In this document: in pieces, positions 7,605 to 14,489 of the stretch
Layout: each line of letters opens with the position of its first letter
Numbering within the stretch: position 1 is the first letter of the stretch
Assembly (NCBI GenBank): GCA_014305015.1
Contig: JACRUB010000029.1
Span: forward strand, 1-19,507
Origin: Vulcanimicrobiota bacterium
Lineage (GTDB): Bacteria > Vulcanimicrobiota > Vulcanimicrobiia > Vulcanimicrobiales > Vulcanimicrobiaceae
DNA: 19,507 nt
Direction: 5' to 3'
The notes under the pieces: generated by a model
The model's database searches: none
Told to the model about the DNA's origin: nothing
Seen by the model: the letters and a program-made list of their open reading frames with translations, nothing else
Translations under genes and position numbers: made by a program

Positions 7605-8122
7605 ACACGCTCCGTCATAACCGTTCGCAGCGTGCGCATCGCCCGGCACACGCGCTGACGAACGGCGTCGGCGCTGGTTCCAAGAATCGATGCAGCTTCT
7701 TGCGACGAATAGCCCGCGTAACTGGTTAACATAATGGCCGCGGCTTGATCGCCCGGTAATTTTTGCATGGCGTTCTGAAGATCGATCGACGCCGAGCTGC
7801 GCTCGTCAATGCGCAAACCGCGAACTTCCCAGTCCCGGTCCAGCGGCGTAAAGCGAACGATTTTCTTTCTCCTTAGAAACGAGATCGCGTTATTGGTGGC
7901 TGTCTTGTACAACCATCCGGCAGTCAGTGGGCGCTCCGGATCAGACTGCAACGTCCGGTACGCAGCAAAGAACACATCCTGTGCGATGTCGAGCGCGACA
8001 TCGGGGTCACCAACCATGCGGCGCACGTAGCGAGAGAGCTTCGTCTGGTGTTCCCGGACGAGACTTTCTATGCGGGCGTGGGCCACCGGCGCTTCGGCGG
8101 CGTTGAGGTAGACCTGCTCCAT
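7601..8122 (-). CDS. ECF-type RNA polymerase sigma factor
   Basis: A 173-aa alternative sigma factor of the extracytoplasmic function group, directing RNA polymerase to its own promoter set. Region 2 (about residues 24-90) includes VALDIAQDVFFAAYRTL and WLYKTATNNAISFLRRKK, which bind the -10 element and core polymerase. Region 4 (about 115-168) has the helix-turn-helix YSSQEAASILGTSADAVRQRVCRAMRTLR for the -35 element. The start is ATG 8122, with a strong AAAGGGGGG ribosome binding site a few bases upstream. It lies 17 bp after tetR and overlaps the anti-sigma gene by four bases, so all three are probably co-transcribed. Its ECF subgroup and target promoter are not readable here. Confidence 0.93.
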   Translation of the reverse strand: MEQVYLNAAEAPVAHARIESLVREHQTKLSRYVRRMVGDPDVALDIAQDVFFAAYRTLQSDPERPLTAGWLYKTATNNAISFLRRKKIVRFTPLDRDWEVRGLRIDERSSASIDLQNAMQKLPGDQAAAIMLTSYAGYSSQEAASILGTSADAVRQRVCRAMRTLRTVMTERV

Positions 8123-8139
8123 TTGTGGGCCCCCCTTTG

Positions 8140-8754
8140 TCAGCTAACGTCCCCCTTCGCCGGAACGTGACTGCCGTCTTTTAGGAGGGCTGCGGCCATC
8201 AAGCGTATTTGGGCGCGAGCTTCCTTTCGAGAGAGGCCCGCAACGTCGGTAAACCAGACCAGCATCTCGATACCGAGGACGGATGCGATTGAGAGCACGA
8301 GCGTCCTAAACGCTCCGGGGCTCATCGATGGCTTGAGCGGCGCGAGCGCATCCTCAACCCAAAGGATTCTGCGGCCCGTACGCAATGGCTCAGGCCTCAG
8401 ACGAGTGCGAACCTCAAGCGAGGCGACAAGCATTGCCCGCAATGTCGCTTCGTTGTCGAGCACCATTTGGGTGAGGACGTTGCTCAAAAGAGCTAGCCGT
8501 TCGGCGGCGTCACCCGGCGCGTTCGGAGGCAAGAGTGAGTCCATTGCAATCTGTGGATGGGCAGCAAGCTGCAGGGCGCGCTGATTAGGAAAATAGCGGT
8601 ACGCGGTCGGACGCGAGATCGATGCTTCTACCGCGGCCTGTTCTACGGTGGGCGTTATTCCCCGAGATAAAAATGTTCGTGCAGCCGCAATCAAAGCGTC
8701 GCGTGTACGTCCCTTTTGGAGGCGCCGCCCCGAATTCTCATATGAGATTGACAT
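8140..8754 (-). CDS. TetR/AcrR-family transcriptional regulator
   Basis: A 204-aa repressor-type protein. The N-terminal DNA-binding domain has the family pattern RTRDALIAAARTFL, then TVEQAAVEASISRPTAYRYF (helix-turn-helix at about residues 35-55). The remainder is the helical ligand-binding and dimer domain; the ligand cannot be predicted. ATG 8754 is preferred over the GTG two codons upstream. There is no Shine-Dalgarno sequence. A TATCAT -10 element (8767-8762) lies only seven bases before the ATG, so translation is probably leaderless. Three dyads cover its start and the divergent promoter, suggesting it represses itself and the cupredoxin operon. It leads tetR - ECF sigma - anti-sigma. 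Confidence 0.92.
   Translation of the reverse strand: MSISYENSGRRLQKGRTRDALIAAARTFLSRGITPTVEQAAVEASISRPTAYRYFPNQRALQLAAHPQIAMDSLLPPNAPGDAAERLALLSNVLTQMVLDNEATLRAMLVASLEVRTRLRPEPLRTGRRILWVEDALAPLKPSMSPGAFRTLVLSIASVLGIEMLVWFTDVAGLSRKEARAQIRLMAAALLKDGSHVPAKGDVS
8736..8747. promoter_or_regulatory. Palindromic operator candidate 1 for the TetR regulator
   Basis: A perfect 12-bp palindrome, TCTCATATGAGA. It lies inside the first codons of tetR and touches the -35 box of the plus-strand promoter (8748-8753). Its half-site ATGAGATT recurs inverted at 8772-8779. A TetR dimer is the natural binder, but this is inferred from position only. Confidence 0.55.
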
Positions 8755-8776
8755 TATCACAATGATACTGTAATCT
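8748..8776 (+). promoter_or_regulatory. Housekeeping-sigma promoter for the cupredoxin lipoprotein gene
   Basis: A perfect -35 TTGACA (8748-8753), a 17-bp spacer and TAATCT (8771-8776) as a weaker -10. Transcription would start near 8783, leaving a leader of roughly 75 bases before the ATG at 8861. Both boxes touch or overlap palindromes, so a bound repressor would block polymerase. Confidence 0.7.
8755..8767. promoter_or_regulatory. Central dyad (TATCA-CAA-TGATA) between the two outer palindromes
   Basis: A 5-bp inverted repeat with a 3-base centre, inside the spacer of the plus-strand promoter and over the -10 of the minus-strand promoter. It sits almost symmetrically between the palindromes at 8736-8747 and 8774-8783. 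It could be a separate operator or part of a larger binding region. Confidence 0.4.
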
Positions 8777-8789
8777 CATGAGACTGCAA
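8762..8789 (-). promoter_or_regulatory. Putative tetR promoter
   Basis: On the minus strand TTGCAG (8789-8784) and TATCAT (8767-8762) are 16 bp apart. The -10 matches the consensus at five of six positions; the -35 is poor. Transcription would begin at or next to the tetR ATG (8754), giving a leaderless mRNA. It overlaps the divergent plus-strand promoter almost completely. Confidence 0.5.
8774..8783. promoter_or_regulatory. Palindromic operator candidate 2 for the TetR regulator
   Basis: A perfect 10-bp palindrome, TCTCATGAGA. It shares the TCTCAT/ATGAGA half-sites of candidate 1 but with two bases fewer in the centre. It overlaps the plus-strand -10 box and the tetR promoter spacer. Confidence 0.5.
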
Positions 8790-8795
8790 TACTCA

Positions 8796-8821
8796 CGAAC
8801 ATGAATTTACCAAACTGTTCG
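8796..8821. repeat. Inverted repeat CGAACA-N14-TGTTCG in the cupredoxin leader
   Basis: A perfect 6-bp inverted repeat separated by 14 A/T-rich bases, downstream of the expected transcription start. It could be a hairpin in the 5' leader or a protein-binding site. A GAAC box about 15 bases before TGTT also loosely resembles an ECF promoter, which is notable because an ECF sigma gene is adjacent. None of these readings is proven. Confidence 0.35.
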
Positions 8822-8860
8822 AGAGACACCCGACTCTAGGTCTGGAGAAGGCGCGGCGCA

Positions 8861-9805
8861 ATGAACATTTTCAAGTATGTTACCTCTTATCTCATTCTAA
8901 CTCTTTTGGCCGCGTGTGGCGGCGGCTCGCCGAGCACCCCGTTGGCCCCCAGTTCCTCACAGACGTGGCTGGTTGCGACCGGCGCGTCGTCGCAAGCAGA
9001 GGCCCTTCAAGCGTTGGATTTTTATCCGAATACGCTCACGATCGACGCAGGCGATGCGATCACATGGACCAACACCACGAGCATCCCGCATACCATCTCA
9101 ATTCCGCCCGCCGGCCAAACGCCTCCGCCGGGGCCGCCTCAGCCCCCCGTTGGGAGCGGTTCGTTCGACGGGAGCGCTTATATCAGTTCCGGATTCATGA
9201 ATACCGGCGGCAGTTACGTCGTACGGTTCACGGTTCCGGGAACCTACAAAGTATATTGCTTGGTCCACCAGCCGGAGATGGTTGCGACCATTGTAGTGCA
9301 ACCCTACGGTGCGGCGCTTCCGGCGACGCAAAGCGCCATTGCAAGTGACGCACAAGCGGATATGGTGATCGACCTCAATGCTGCATCAGCGTCGCTTGCC
9401 AGCTTTCCTTATCCGGGCGGCCCTCATTTAGCCGCAGGCATCGCCCCAGGTCTAGCGGTAGGCGCACCTTCTCAGTCAACCGTGATGCGCTTCCTCGATG
9501 GGACGACGATGGCATCGTCAATCACCGTTGCAACCGGAACCACCGTTACCTGGACAAACCAATCGAATAATGTTCCCCACACCGTCACCTTTCCGGCTGC
9601 CGGACAGGGACCTCCGGGCGGATCGCCGGACAAGGTTCCGCCGGCTCCCGGAGCAACGTACGATGGTACCGCGCTACGAAATTCCGGTACAATGCCCCCC
9701 GGCGCCAGCTACAGTCTTACTTTCACCGCACCGGGAACGTACACGTACTACTGCCTCTTCCACGATGGAGTGGGCGGCATGATTGGAACGGTTACAGTTC
9801 AATAG
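8861..9805 (+). CDS. Lipoprotein with two cupredoxin (plastocyanin/azurin-like) domains
   Basis: Predicted membrane-anchored copper protein for electron transfer or copper handling outside the cytoplasm. The first 19 residues form a lipoprotein signal with lipobox L16-A17-A18-C19. Two type 1 copper domains follow. Domain 1 has H77 in the PHTIS motif and C133, H136 and M140 in FTVPGTYKVYCLVHQPEM. Domain 2 has H240 in PHTVTF and C298, H301 and M307 in GTYTYYCLFHDGVGGM. Both keep the full His-Cys-His-Met ligand set. The His-to-Met spacing differs, three residues in domain 1 and five in domain 2. Both domains have a Pro/Gly-rich insert after the first His. ATG 8861 is preceded by GGAGAAGG. Expression is probably controlled by the divergent TetR protein. 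The redox partner is unknown. Confidence 0.9.
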   Translation: MNIFKYVTSYLILTLLAACGGGSPSTPLAPSSSQTWLVATGASSQAEALQALDFYPNTLTIDAGDAITWTNTTSIPHTISIPPAGQTPPPGPPQPPVGSGSFDGSAYISSGFMNTGGSYVVRFTVPGTYKVYCLVHQPEMVATIVVQPYGAALPATQSAIASDAQADMVIDLNAASASLASFPYPGGPHLAAGIAPGLAVGAPSQSTVMRFLDGTTMASSITVATGTTVTWTNQSNNVPHTVTFPAAGQGPPGGSPDKVPPAPGATYDGTALRNSGTMPPGASYSLTFTAPGTYTYYCLFHDGVGGMIGTVTVQ

Positions 9806-9812
9806 GACCGCA

Positions 9813-10289
9813 ATGTCACGTATGTCATCTCGGTATAATCGCATGCTAATGAAAGCCGCCGGGTCGGTGTTGTTATCACTCGCTTTTGTTGGCGCTGGGC
9901 ACGGTGCTTCAATCCCACCGCCGCAGTGTGACAGTCAAGGTGCTTACGGAATTGGGCAGCACTACCCCGACACCAATACCGTAAAGGCCATCCCGAGTGT
10001 TACGGTTATGTCCATCGATCGCGTAATTGGTTCGCGAGTCTTAGGATACATAATGACACTCAGAAACGGGCATCAATACTTCTACCGCGCCCACAACGTT
10101 GTCTTTACGCCGGTCGAATCAAGACGGATCGGCGGCTTCCTGAGACAAGCCCTGGTTCCGAAACCGACCCTGTCCCTTCTGACCCTCGTAATGCGTCCGG
10201 GTGGCGGTTATCCGCCCGACGTGCGCGTTATGCATGTTGCCCGCGCAACGGCCGCGAATAATCTGCGCCTGCAACGGTGTAACGTCTAG
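9813..10289 (+). CDS. Small secreted protein of unknown function, downstream of the cupredoxin gene
   Basis: No family recognised. The 158-aa product has an N-terminal signal: a basic start (SRYNR), a hydrophobic core (SVLLSLAFVGAG) and a probable cleavage near GHGA-S. The mature part has two cysteines, in PPPQCDSQG near its start and in RLQRCNV at the end, that might form a disulfide. A YFYRAHNVVFTPVESRRIGGF segment lies in the middle. ATG 9813 is chosen because AGGA (9804-9807) lies five bases upstream, overlapping the stop of the cupredoxin gene. The close spacing suggests co-translation with it. Later ATGs at 9843 and 9849 also precede a usable signal peptide. A TATAAT at 9834-9839 is probably chance. 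Convergent with moaA, 11 bp away. Confidence 0.7.
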   Translation: MSRMSSRYNRMLMKAAGSVLLSLAFVGAGHGASIPPPQCDSQGAYGIGQHYPDTNTVKAIPSVTVMSIDRVIGSRVLGYIMTLRNGHQYFYRAHNVVFTPVESRRIGGFLRQALVPKPTLSLLTLVMRPGGGYPPDVRVMHVARATAANNLRLQRCNV

Positions 10290-10300
10290 ACTAGAAACAA

Positions 10301-11317
10301 TTAGCCGCCGATTTCGGAGAATGCGCGCATGCGGCTGGACGTTTCGCCAAGCTTGAGATGATGGCGCTCGGGTTTTATTGCCATCGAGCCTTGTAGAAGG
10401 GCTACGAGATCTTCTTCACTTGCACCAGCTCGCAGAGGCGTGCGCAAGTCAATATGCTGATCGCCAAAGAGACATAGACGTAGTCTGCCGTCAGCGGTGA
10501 GACGAACGCGGTTGCAGCGATCGCAATAGTCGTGTGAGAGCGGGCTGATCACGCCAATTGCGCCGGCTGCACCTTCGAATGCAAAGTAGCGCGCAGGGCC
10601 GTTCCCGCCCGGACCGGAGACGGAGCGTAACTCTCCGGCACTTGCCGCGAGCTCTAAAATTTCATCAGATGAAATATAGCCGGCTGCTTGCATTTCTACG
10701 TTCTCAGCAACGGGCATCACTTCGATGAAACGCACGAACAATGGTCGATCGATGGTCAGTCGCGCAAGGTCCGCAACTTCGTCTTCATTATGCCCGCGCA
10801 TCACAACGCAATTTATTTTCAGCGGCGCAAGTTCGGCGGCAATGGTAGCGTCGATGCCGGCGAGTACGCGATCCAAACCGGGCCGTCTTGCGATTTCGAA
10901 AAAGCGATCTTCGCGCAAGGTGTCGAGAGAAATGTTGATACGCGTGAGTCCCGCATCGCGCAAGCGCTCGATCTGATCCGTCAGCAGCATGCCGTTGGTC
11001 GAGAGCGCGATATCCTCGATGCCTGAAACTGAAGCGATCCCCTCGACGAGTTTCCACAGATCGCGGCGCACGAGCGGTTCACCACCGGTGAGCCGGATGC
11101 TGCGCACGTCCACGCGTGCTGCGGCCCGCACGATTTGCACGATCTCTTCGAAGGAAAGCACGTCGCTCTTGGGGAGCCACGGCAGGCCTTCGGCCGGCAT
11201 GCAATAGACGCACCGCAGGTTGCACTTATCCGTGACCGAGATGCGCAGATAGTTAATCGGACGGTTGAACTGATCGGCCAGGGGCGCCGCGATCAGATCG
11301 ATGAGCTCAAGGGCCAT
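10301..11317 (-). CDS. moaA: GTP 3',8-cyclase MoaA (molybdopterin synthesis, radical SAM)
   Basis: Catalyses the first step of molybdenum cofactor synthesis: radical-SAM cyclisation of GTP to 3',8-cyclo-7,8-dihydro-GTP, which MoaC converts to cyclic pyranopterin phosphate. The N-terminal 4Fe-4S motif is C32-x3-C36-x2-C39 (DKCNLRCVYC). The second cluster uses C265, C268 and C282 in the conserved DYCDRCNRVRLTADGRLRLC. SIRLTGGEPLVRRDL and INISLDTL are further family motifs. The 338-aa protein ends RAFSEIGG with the C-terminal Gly-Gly essential in this family. The start is ATG 11317. It is the last gene of the long minus-strand cluster; moaD and moaE lie upstream, separated by five genes. Confidence 0.97.
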   Translation of the reverse strand: MALELIDLIAAPLADQFNRPINYLRISVTDKCNLRCVYCMPAEGLPWLPKSDVLSFEEIVQIVRAAARVDVRSIRLTGGEPLVRRDLWKLVEGIASVSGIEDIALSTNGMLLTDQIERLRDAGLTRINISLDTLREDRFFEIARRPGLDRVLAGIDATIAAELAPLKINCVVMRGHNEDEVADLARLTIDRPLFVRFIEVMPVAENVEMQAAGYISSDEILELAASAGELRSVSGPGGNGPARYFAFEGAAGAIGVISPLSHDYCDRCNRVRLTADGRLRLCLFGDQHIDLRTPLRAGASEEDLVALLQGSMAIKPERHHLKLGETSSRMRAFSEIGG

Positions 11318-11343
11318 TGGAACACCCTTCGACCTCGGCCGAT

Positions 11344-11979
11344 TTAGTTCTGCTTGAAGACGGAGTCCGGGATCGGTGGATTGAGTTTAAAGTTTGAGAA
11401 CGATGAGATGACATCCGCCTTGTAGTTTGGAACTTCCACATGCCCGGTCTGCGAATTAGCGATGTAGTTACCCTTGATTTGCGTGAACGTTTGGTTGAGC
11501 GTCGCAAAGCCGCCGTCGTTATAATTCCACGTCATTTGCGGAATCGTCGCCGTCTTGTCGTCTACTTTGACGGTGATGTGGTCGATGCGTCCGCGAATAC
11601 GCGGGACGAGTTTGAATGTGGTTTGCGATCCGTCGTCACCCTGATTGGTCACGACAAAAACCGACTTCCAGCGGGATGGACTTTCGACGTGCGGATAGAT
11701 TTTATTGAACTGCGCAGCGATCGCCGGGACCGTATTAAATGCGATTTTGTCTTTGCTCGGCTCTTTGTGATAGTACATGCCGTCGAGGCTGGGGCTAATG
11801 TACGGGAATGTGTGCAGCGCGATGTCGACATGGATAGCCGCCTGATAGGCGCGCAAATGCGGATTGAGCGCCGACATCCGGGCAAGCATGTCGCCGCTCG
11901 CAGAAACGGGCTGGCGCGCGCCGCAGAAAGCTTCGCCGAGCAGCAGAAAAAGAAAGGCGCAAAATCGCAAGTGTTTCAT
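11344..11979 (-). CDS. Exported protein with LolA-like (outer-membrane lipoprotein carrier) fold
   Basis: Predicted periplasmic protein of the LolA/LolB-like superfamily, which carries lipoproteins or other lipids across the periplasm. The 211-aa product begins with a signal sequence (MKHLRFCAFLFLLLGEAFCGA). The mature part starts as LolA-like proteins do: DMLARMSALNPHLRAYQAAIHVDIALHT. An alternating beta pattern then runs to ADVISSFSNFKLNPPI. The alignment is weak, so the assignment rests on layout. Substrate unknown. ATG 11979 gives the best signal peptide. It lies just one base beyond the queG stop. The frame remains open upstream to 12060, overlapping queG. No clear Shine-Dalgarno sequence is seen, fitting coupling to queG. 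Confidence 0.7.
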   Translation of the reverse strand: MKHLRFCAFLFLLLGEAFCGARQPVSASGDMLARMSALNPHLRAYQAAIHVDIALHTFPYISPSLDGMYYHKEPSKDKIAFNTVPAIAAQFNKIYPHVESPSRWKSVFVVTNQGDDGSQTTFKLVPRIRGRIDHITVKVDDKTATIPQMTWNYNDGGFATLNQTFTQIKGNYIANSQTGHVEVPNYKADVISSFSNFKLNPPIPDSVFKQN

Positions 11980-11980
11980 A

Positions 11981-13105
11981 CTATGACTTAAAACGCCCCG
12001 CCGCACCGAAGGGTTCCAGACTAGTGTCGATCTCAACGCGGACGGCCTCATTTTCTTCATATTCTAATCGTGCCCGGAGCGCCTGGAGGGCGGATGGACA
12101 GCCGATCCGTCCGAGCGCCCAAGCCGCGTGCTCGCGTACCATCGGGTGCGGATCCTCTGAGAGGGCCTCCGTGAGGACCGGAACGGCCGAGCGGTCGAGC
12201 GCATTTCCCAGCGCAACTGCCGCGTTGCGTCGCAGAACAGCCGCTCCGCGCCAGCCGACAGCCGAGTTGCGGTACAACCGTTTGAACTCGCTGCTGCGTA
12301 GCCGCAAGAGCTTTTGCAGTGAGGGCGCGGCTAGCTCCGGCACCGCAGCGTTTGCACTATCTGCTTGCGGCCTCGCTTGCATCGTCGGCGGACAGACGAG
12401 TTGGCAGATATCGCAACCCCAAACCCAATCACCGATCAACGCACGCATCTCCCGTGGAATCGAGTCCGTGCGTTGCGTGAGATCCGCGATACACCGAGTC
12501 GCATCGATGGTATAGTCGCCGCGTAACGCTCCGGTGGGACAACCCTCGACGCAGCGCACGCACGACCCGCACGTCTTCGCCAGGGGTGCATCTTCTCCCA
12601 AATCGATGGTCGTAACAATCTCGCCGAGAAAAATGAACGAGCCGAGTTCGGGATTAATCAGATTCGTGTGTTTGCCGATCCAGCCCAAACCCGCGCGCGC
12701 GGCGAATGCTCGCTCCGCAAGCGGCGCCGTATCGCAAACGATTGCCACTTCACCCGGAACGCTCCGGGCAAGGTCCGTCAGCAAGGCGCGCATGCGCCGG
12801 TGATAATCGGTCGACCACGCATAATTTGAAACGCGGCCGGTTAATGGCCGCCGCACGGGCGCCTCGGTTGCGTACGGAACGGCGACGCAAATAACGGTAC
12901 GTGCGCCCGGCAACAGTGCTTCGGGCGAAGACGCAGTGCGAGCGTACCGCTCGTCATAGGTCCACGTGGCGAGGTCTCCGCGTTCGAAAGACTGGGCAAG
13001 CCGCTCGTGCGTCGGCTCGTCCTTGCTAGCGCGTGTGAAGCGCACGGCGATTGCGCCCAGTTCGCGCGCCCGCCGCACGACTTCAGAGCGTAGCGAGTCG
13101 TCCAT
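11981..13105 (-). CDS. queG: Epoxyqueuosine reductase QueG with C-terminal HEAT-like repeats
   Basis: The cobalamin-dependent last step of queuosine tRNA modification: epoxyqueuosine to queuosine at the wobble base of GUN-anticodon tRNAs. D125 in VCDTAPLAERAFAARAGLGWIGKHTNLI is the family's catalytic region. Two 4Fe-4S clusters are bound by C179, C182, C185, C189 (CGSCVRCVEGCPTGAL) and C205, C231, C234, C238 (CDICQLVCP). HEAT-like helices follow from about residue 300 (RRNAAVALGNAL, then MVREHAAWALGRIG), an arrangement known for QueG. The product is 374 aa. The start is ATG 13105, overlapping the upstream reductase gene by 23 bp. The upstream frame remains open to 13228 but lies inside that gene. 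Confidence in the enzyme is high; the start is slightly less sure. Confidence 0.95.
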   Translation of the reverse strand: MDDSLRSEVVRRARELGAIAVRFTRASKDEPTHERLAQSFERGDLATWTYDERYARTASSPEALLPGARTVICVAVPYATEAPVRRPLTGRVSNYAWSTDYHRRMRALLTDLARSVPGEVAIVCDTAPLAERAFAARAGLGWIGKHTNLINPELGSFIFLGEIVTTIDLGEDAPLAKTCGSCVRCVEGCPTGALRGDYTIDATRCIADLTQRTDSIPREMRALIGDWVWGCDICQLVCPPTMQARPQADSANAAVPELAAPSLQKLLRLRSSEFKRLYRNSAVGWRGAAVLRRNAAVALGNALDRSAVPVLTEALSEDPHPMVREHAAWALGRIGCPSALQALRARLEYEENEAVRVEIDTSLEPFGAAGRFKS

Positions 13106-13931
13106 CACTGCGCGCCGGAAATGCGCCGTCAATTTGGGAAATGTCTCCGGCGGTGAGTTCGAAATCTGCGGCACCACTGTTCTCCTCAACGTGCTTGACT
13201 GTGGACGCCTTGGGAATTGTGAATACATCAGGATCGCGCGTCAAAAATCTCAGGACGATCTGTCGCGCTGTCTTTTTATGCTTTGCGGCAATCTCATGAA
13301 GCACGTCACCCGCGCGCATGTCCGCCGCGAGTGTTCCACGGCCGAATGGTGTGTACGCAACGATTGAAATCTGCTCTTGCTTGCAAAACGGCAAGAGCCG
13401 CTTCTCGATTCCGCGTTCCTTGAGATGGTATAGCACTTGATTGCATGCGAGCCGCCCGCGCCGCAGCGCCGCTTGTGCTTCCTTGACATCTTCAACGTCA
13501 AAGTTGCTCACGCCGATAAAGCGGGTCTTGCCATCCGCGACCAATTGCTCGAGCGCGCTCATGGTTTCCTCAATTGCAAAAGAACTCGGCCAATGCAGCA
13601 AATACAGATCGAGATACGAGACCCTGAGCCGCTTTAAGGAGCGTTCACACGCCGCAATCGTGCCCTTGAAGGAAGCGTTGCTCGGCAGAACCTTGCTTGT
13701 AAGAAATACTTGTTCGCGCGGCACGCCTGCAATCGCTTGCGCGACAATCTCCTCCGCGCGCCCGCTCCCATACATCTCCGCTGTATCGATATGCGTCATG
13801 CCGAGCTCGAGACCGCGGCGCAGCGCCCGAACCGCTTCTTCTCCTCTCGCGCCGTGCTCCGGAACATCCCAGGTCCCCTGGCCAATGACGGGCAGCAACG
13901 CCTTTGTCCCGGGTAAAAGGCGGGTTTGCAT
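13083..13931 (-). CDS. Aldo/keto reductase
   Basis: A soluble NADPH-dependent oxidoreductase reducing aldehydes or ketones; substrate unknown. The family tetrad is complete: D49 (HIDTAEMYG), Y54, K80 (LTSK) and H113 (LLHWP). GVSNFDVEDVKEA is the second family signature. PKASTVKHVEENSGAADFELT near the C-terminus matches the cofactor-binding KS(T)-type motif. From ATG 13931 the product is 282 aa, normal for the family. The start lies four bases past the epimerase stop (13936). The frame stays open to 13997, but those residues are poorly conserved and lie over the neighbour. The 3' end overlaps queG by 23 bp, suggesting coupling. Confidence 0.92.
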   Translation of the reverse strand: MQTRLLPGTKALLPVIGQGTWDVPEHGARGEEAVRALRRGLELGMTHIDTAEMYGSGRAEEIVAQAIAGVPREQVFLTSKVLPSNASFKGTIAACERSLKRLRVSYLDLYLLHWPSSFAIEETMSALEQLVADGKTRFIGVSNFDVEDVKEAQAALRRGRLACNQVLYHLKERGIEKRLLPFCKQEQISIVAYTPFGRGTLAADMRAGDVLHEIAAKHKKTARQIVLRFLTRDPDVFTIPKASTVKHVEENSGAADFELTAGDISQIDGAFPARSDGRLATL

Positions 13932-13935
13932 GGCG

Positions 13936-14445
13936 CTAGAGCGCGGCGTCTTTTGGGGAGAGAACCGGCTGCCCCCCGCTGAGCGGCCATTCAACATTGA
14001 CTGAACGATCGCGCCAACTAATCGCGCGCTCTTGCGCCGGATCGTACAGCGCGGTTTGCTTGTACATCACGATCGCTTTGTCGCTAAGCGTCAAAAAACC
14101 ATGCGCTACGCCCGGAGGAACGTAAACCTGATAATGATTCTCAGCCGTCAGCTCAAAACCGTCCCACTGCTTGTAGGTGGGAGATCCATCGCGCATATCG
14201 ACAACGACATCGTAGACTCGCCCGAACAGCGCTTGCACGAGCTTGGCCATGCGCGTGTCGTAGTGCATGCCGCGCAAGACGTTGCGCGATGAAAGCGACA
14301 CATTGTCTTGCACAAACGGGCCGCAAATCCCGTGCTCTGCATAGCGGGCTTCGTGAAAGGCTTCCTTAAAAAAGCCGCGCTCGTCTTTAAACACGTCGGG
14401 CGCGATAAGCTTGACATCCGCGATGCTGGTTTCGAGCACTTTCAT
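13936..14445 (-). CDS. dTDP-4-dehydrorhamnose 3,5-epimerase-like protein (RmlC family)
   Basis: The family inverts C3 and C5 of dTDP-4-keto-6-deoxyglucose on the way to dTDP-L-rhamnose for surface polysaccharides. The 169-aa protein has the RmlC cupin motifs in order: DERGFFKEAF, QDNVSLSSRNVLRGMHYD with catalytic H61, KLVQALFGRVYDVVVDMR, VPPGVAHGFLTLSD, and YKQTALYDPAQE. The last carries the expected tyrosine (about Y134). The length is slightly short but complete. No rmlA, rmlB or rmlD is nearby, so the exact sugar is uncertain. A related 3-epimerase would look alike. The start is ATG 14445; the nearest purine-rich site is distant, so it may depend on coupling. Confidence 0.88.
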   Translation of the reverse strand: MKVLETSIADVKLIAPDVFKDERGFFKEAFHEARYAEHGICGPFVQDNVSLSSRNVLRGMHYDTRMAKLVQALFGRVYDVVVDMRDGSPTYKQWDGFELTAENHYQVYVPPGVAHGFLTLSDKAIVMYKQTALYDPAQERAISWRDRSVNVEWPLSGGQPVLSPKDAAL

Positions 14446-14489
14446 AATAGCGAATCCAGCCTTCTTTTAAACGCGCGGGAACTCCCGTC

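Noticed and set aside
8796..8821. LexA box (CGAAC-N4-GTTCG) in the cupredoxin leader
   Set aside because: The arms match but the gap is 16 bases instead of four, so a LexA dimer would not fit.
9834..9839. Perfect TATAAT as a promoter for the secreted protein gene
   Set aside because: No -35 box at 16-18 bp, and the gene already has a good ribosome binding site overlapping the upstream stop, which fits an operon.
13505..13525. GCCGATAA on the plus strand resembling a sigma-28 -10 element
   Set aside because: No TAAA at the right distance; only a CAAA nine bases upstream. It lies inside the aldo/keto reductase gene on the opposite strand.
14476..14487. CGGGA-AC-TCCCG as a hairpin between the hydrolase and epimerase genes
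   Set aside because: A two-base loop is too tight and no T-run follows on the minus strand.
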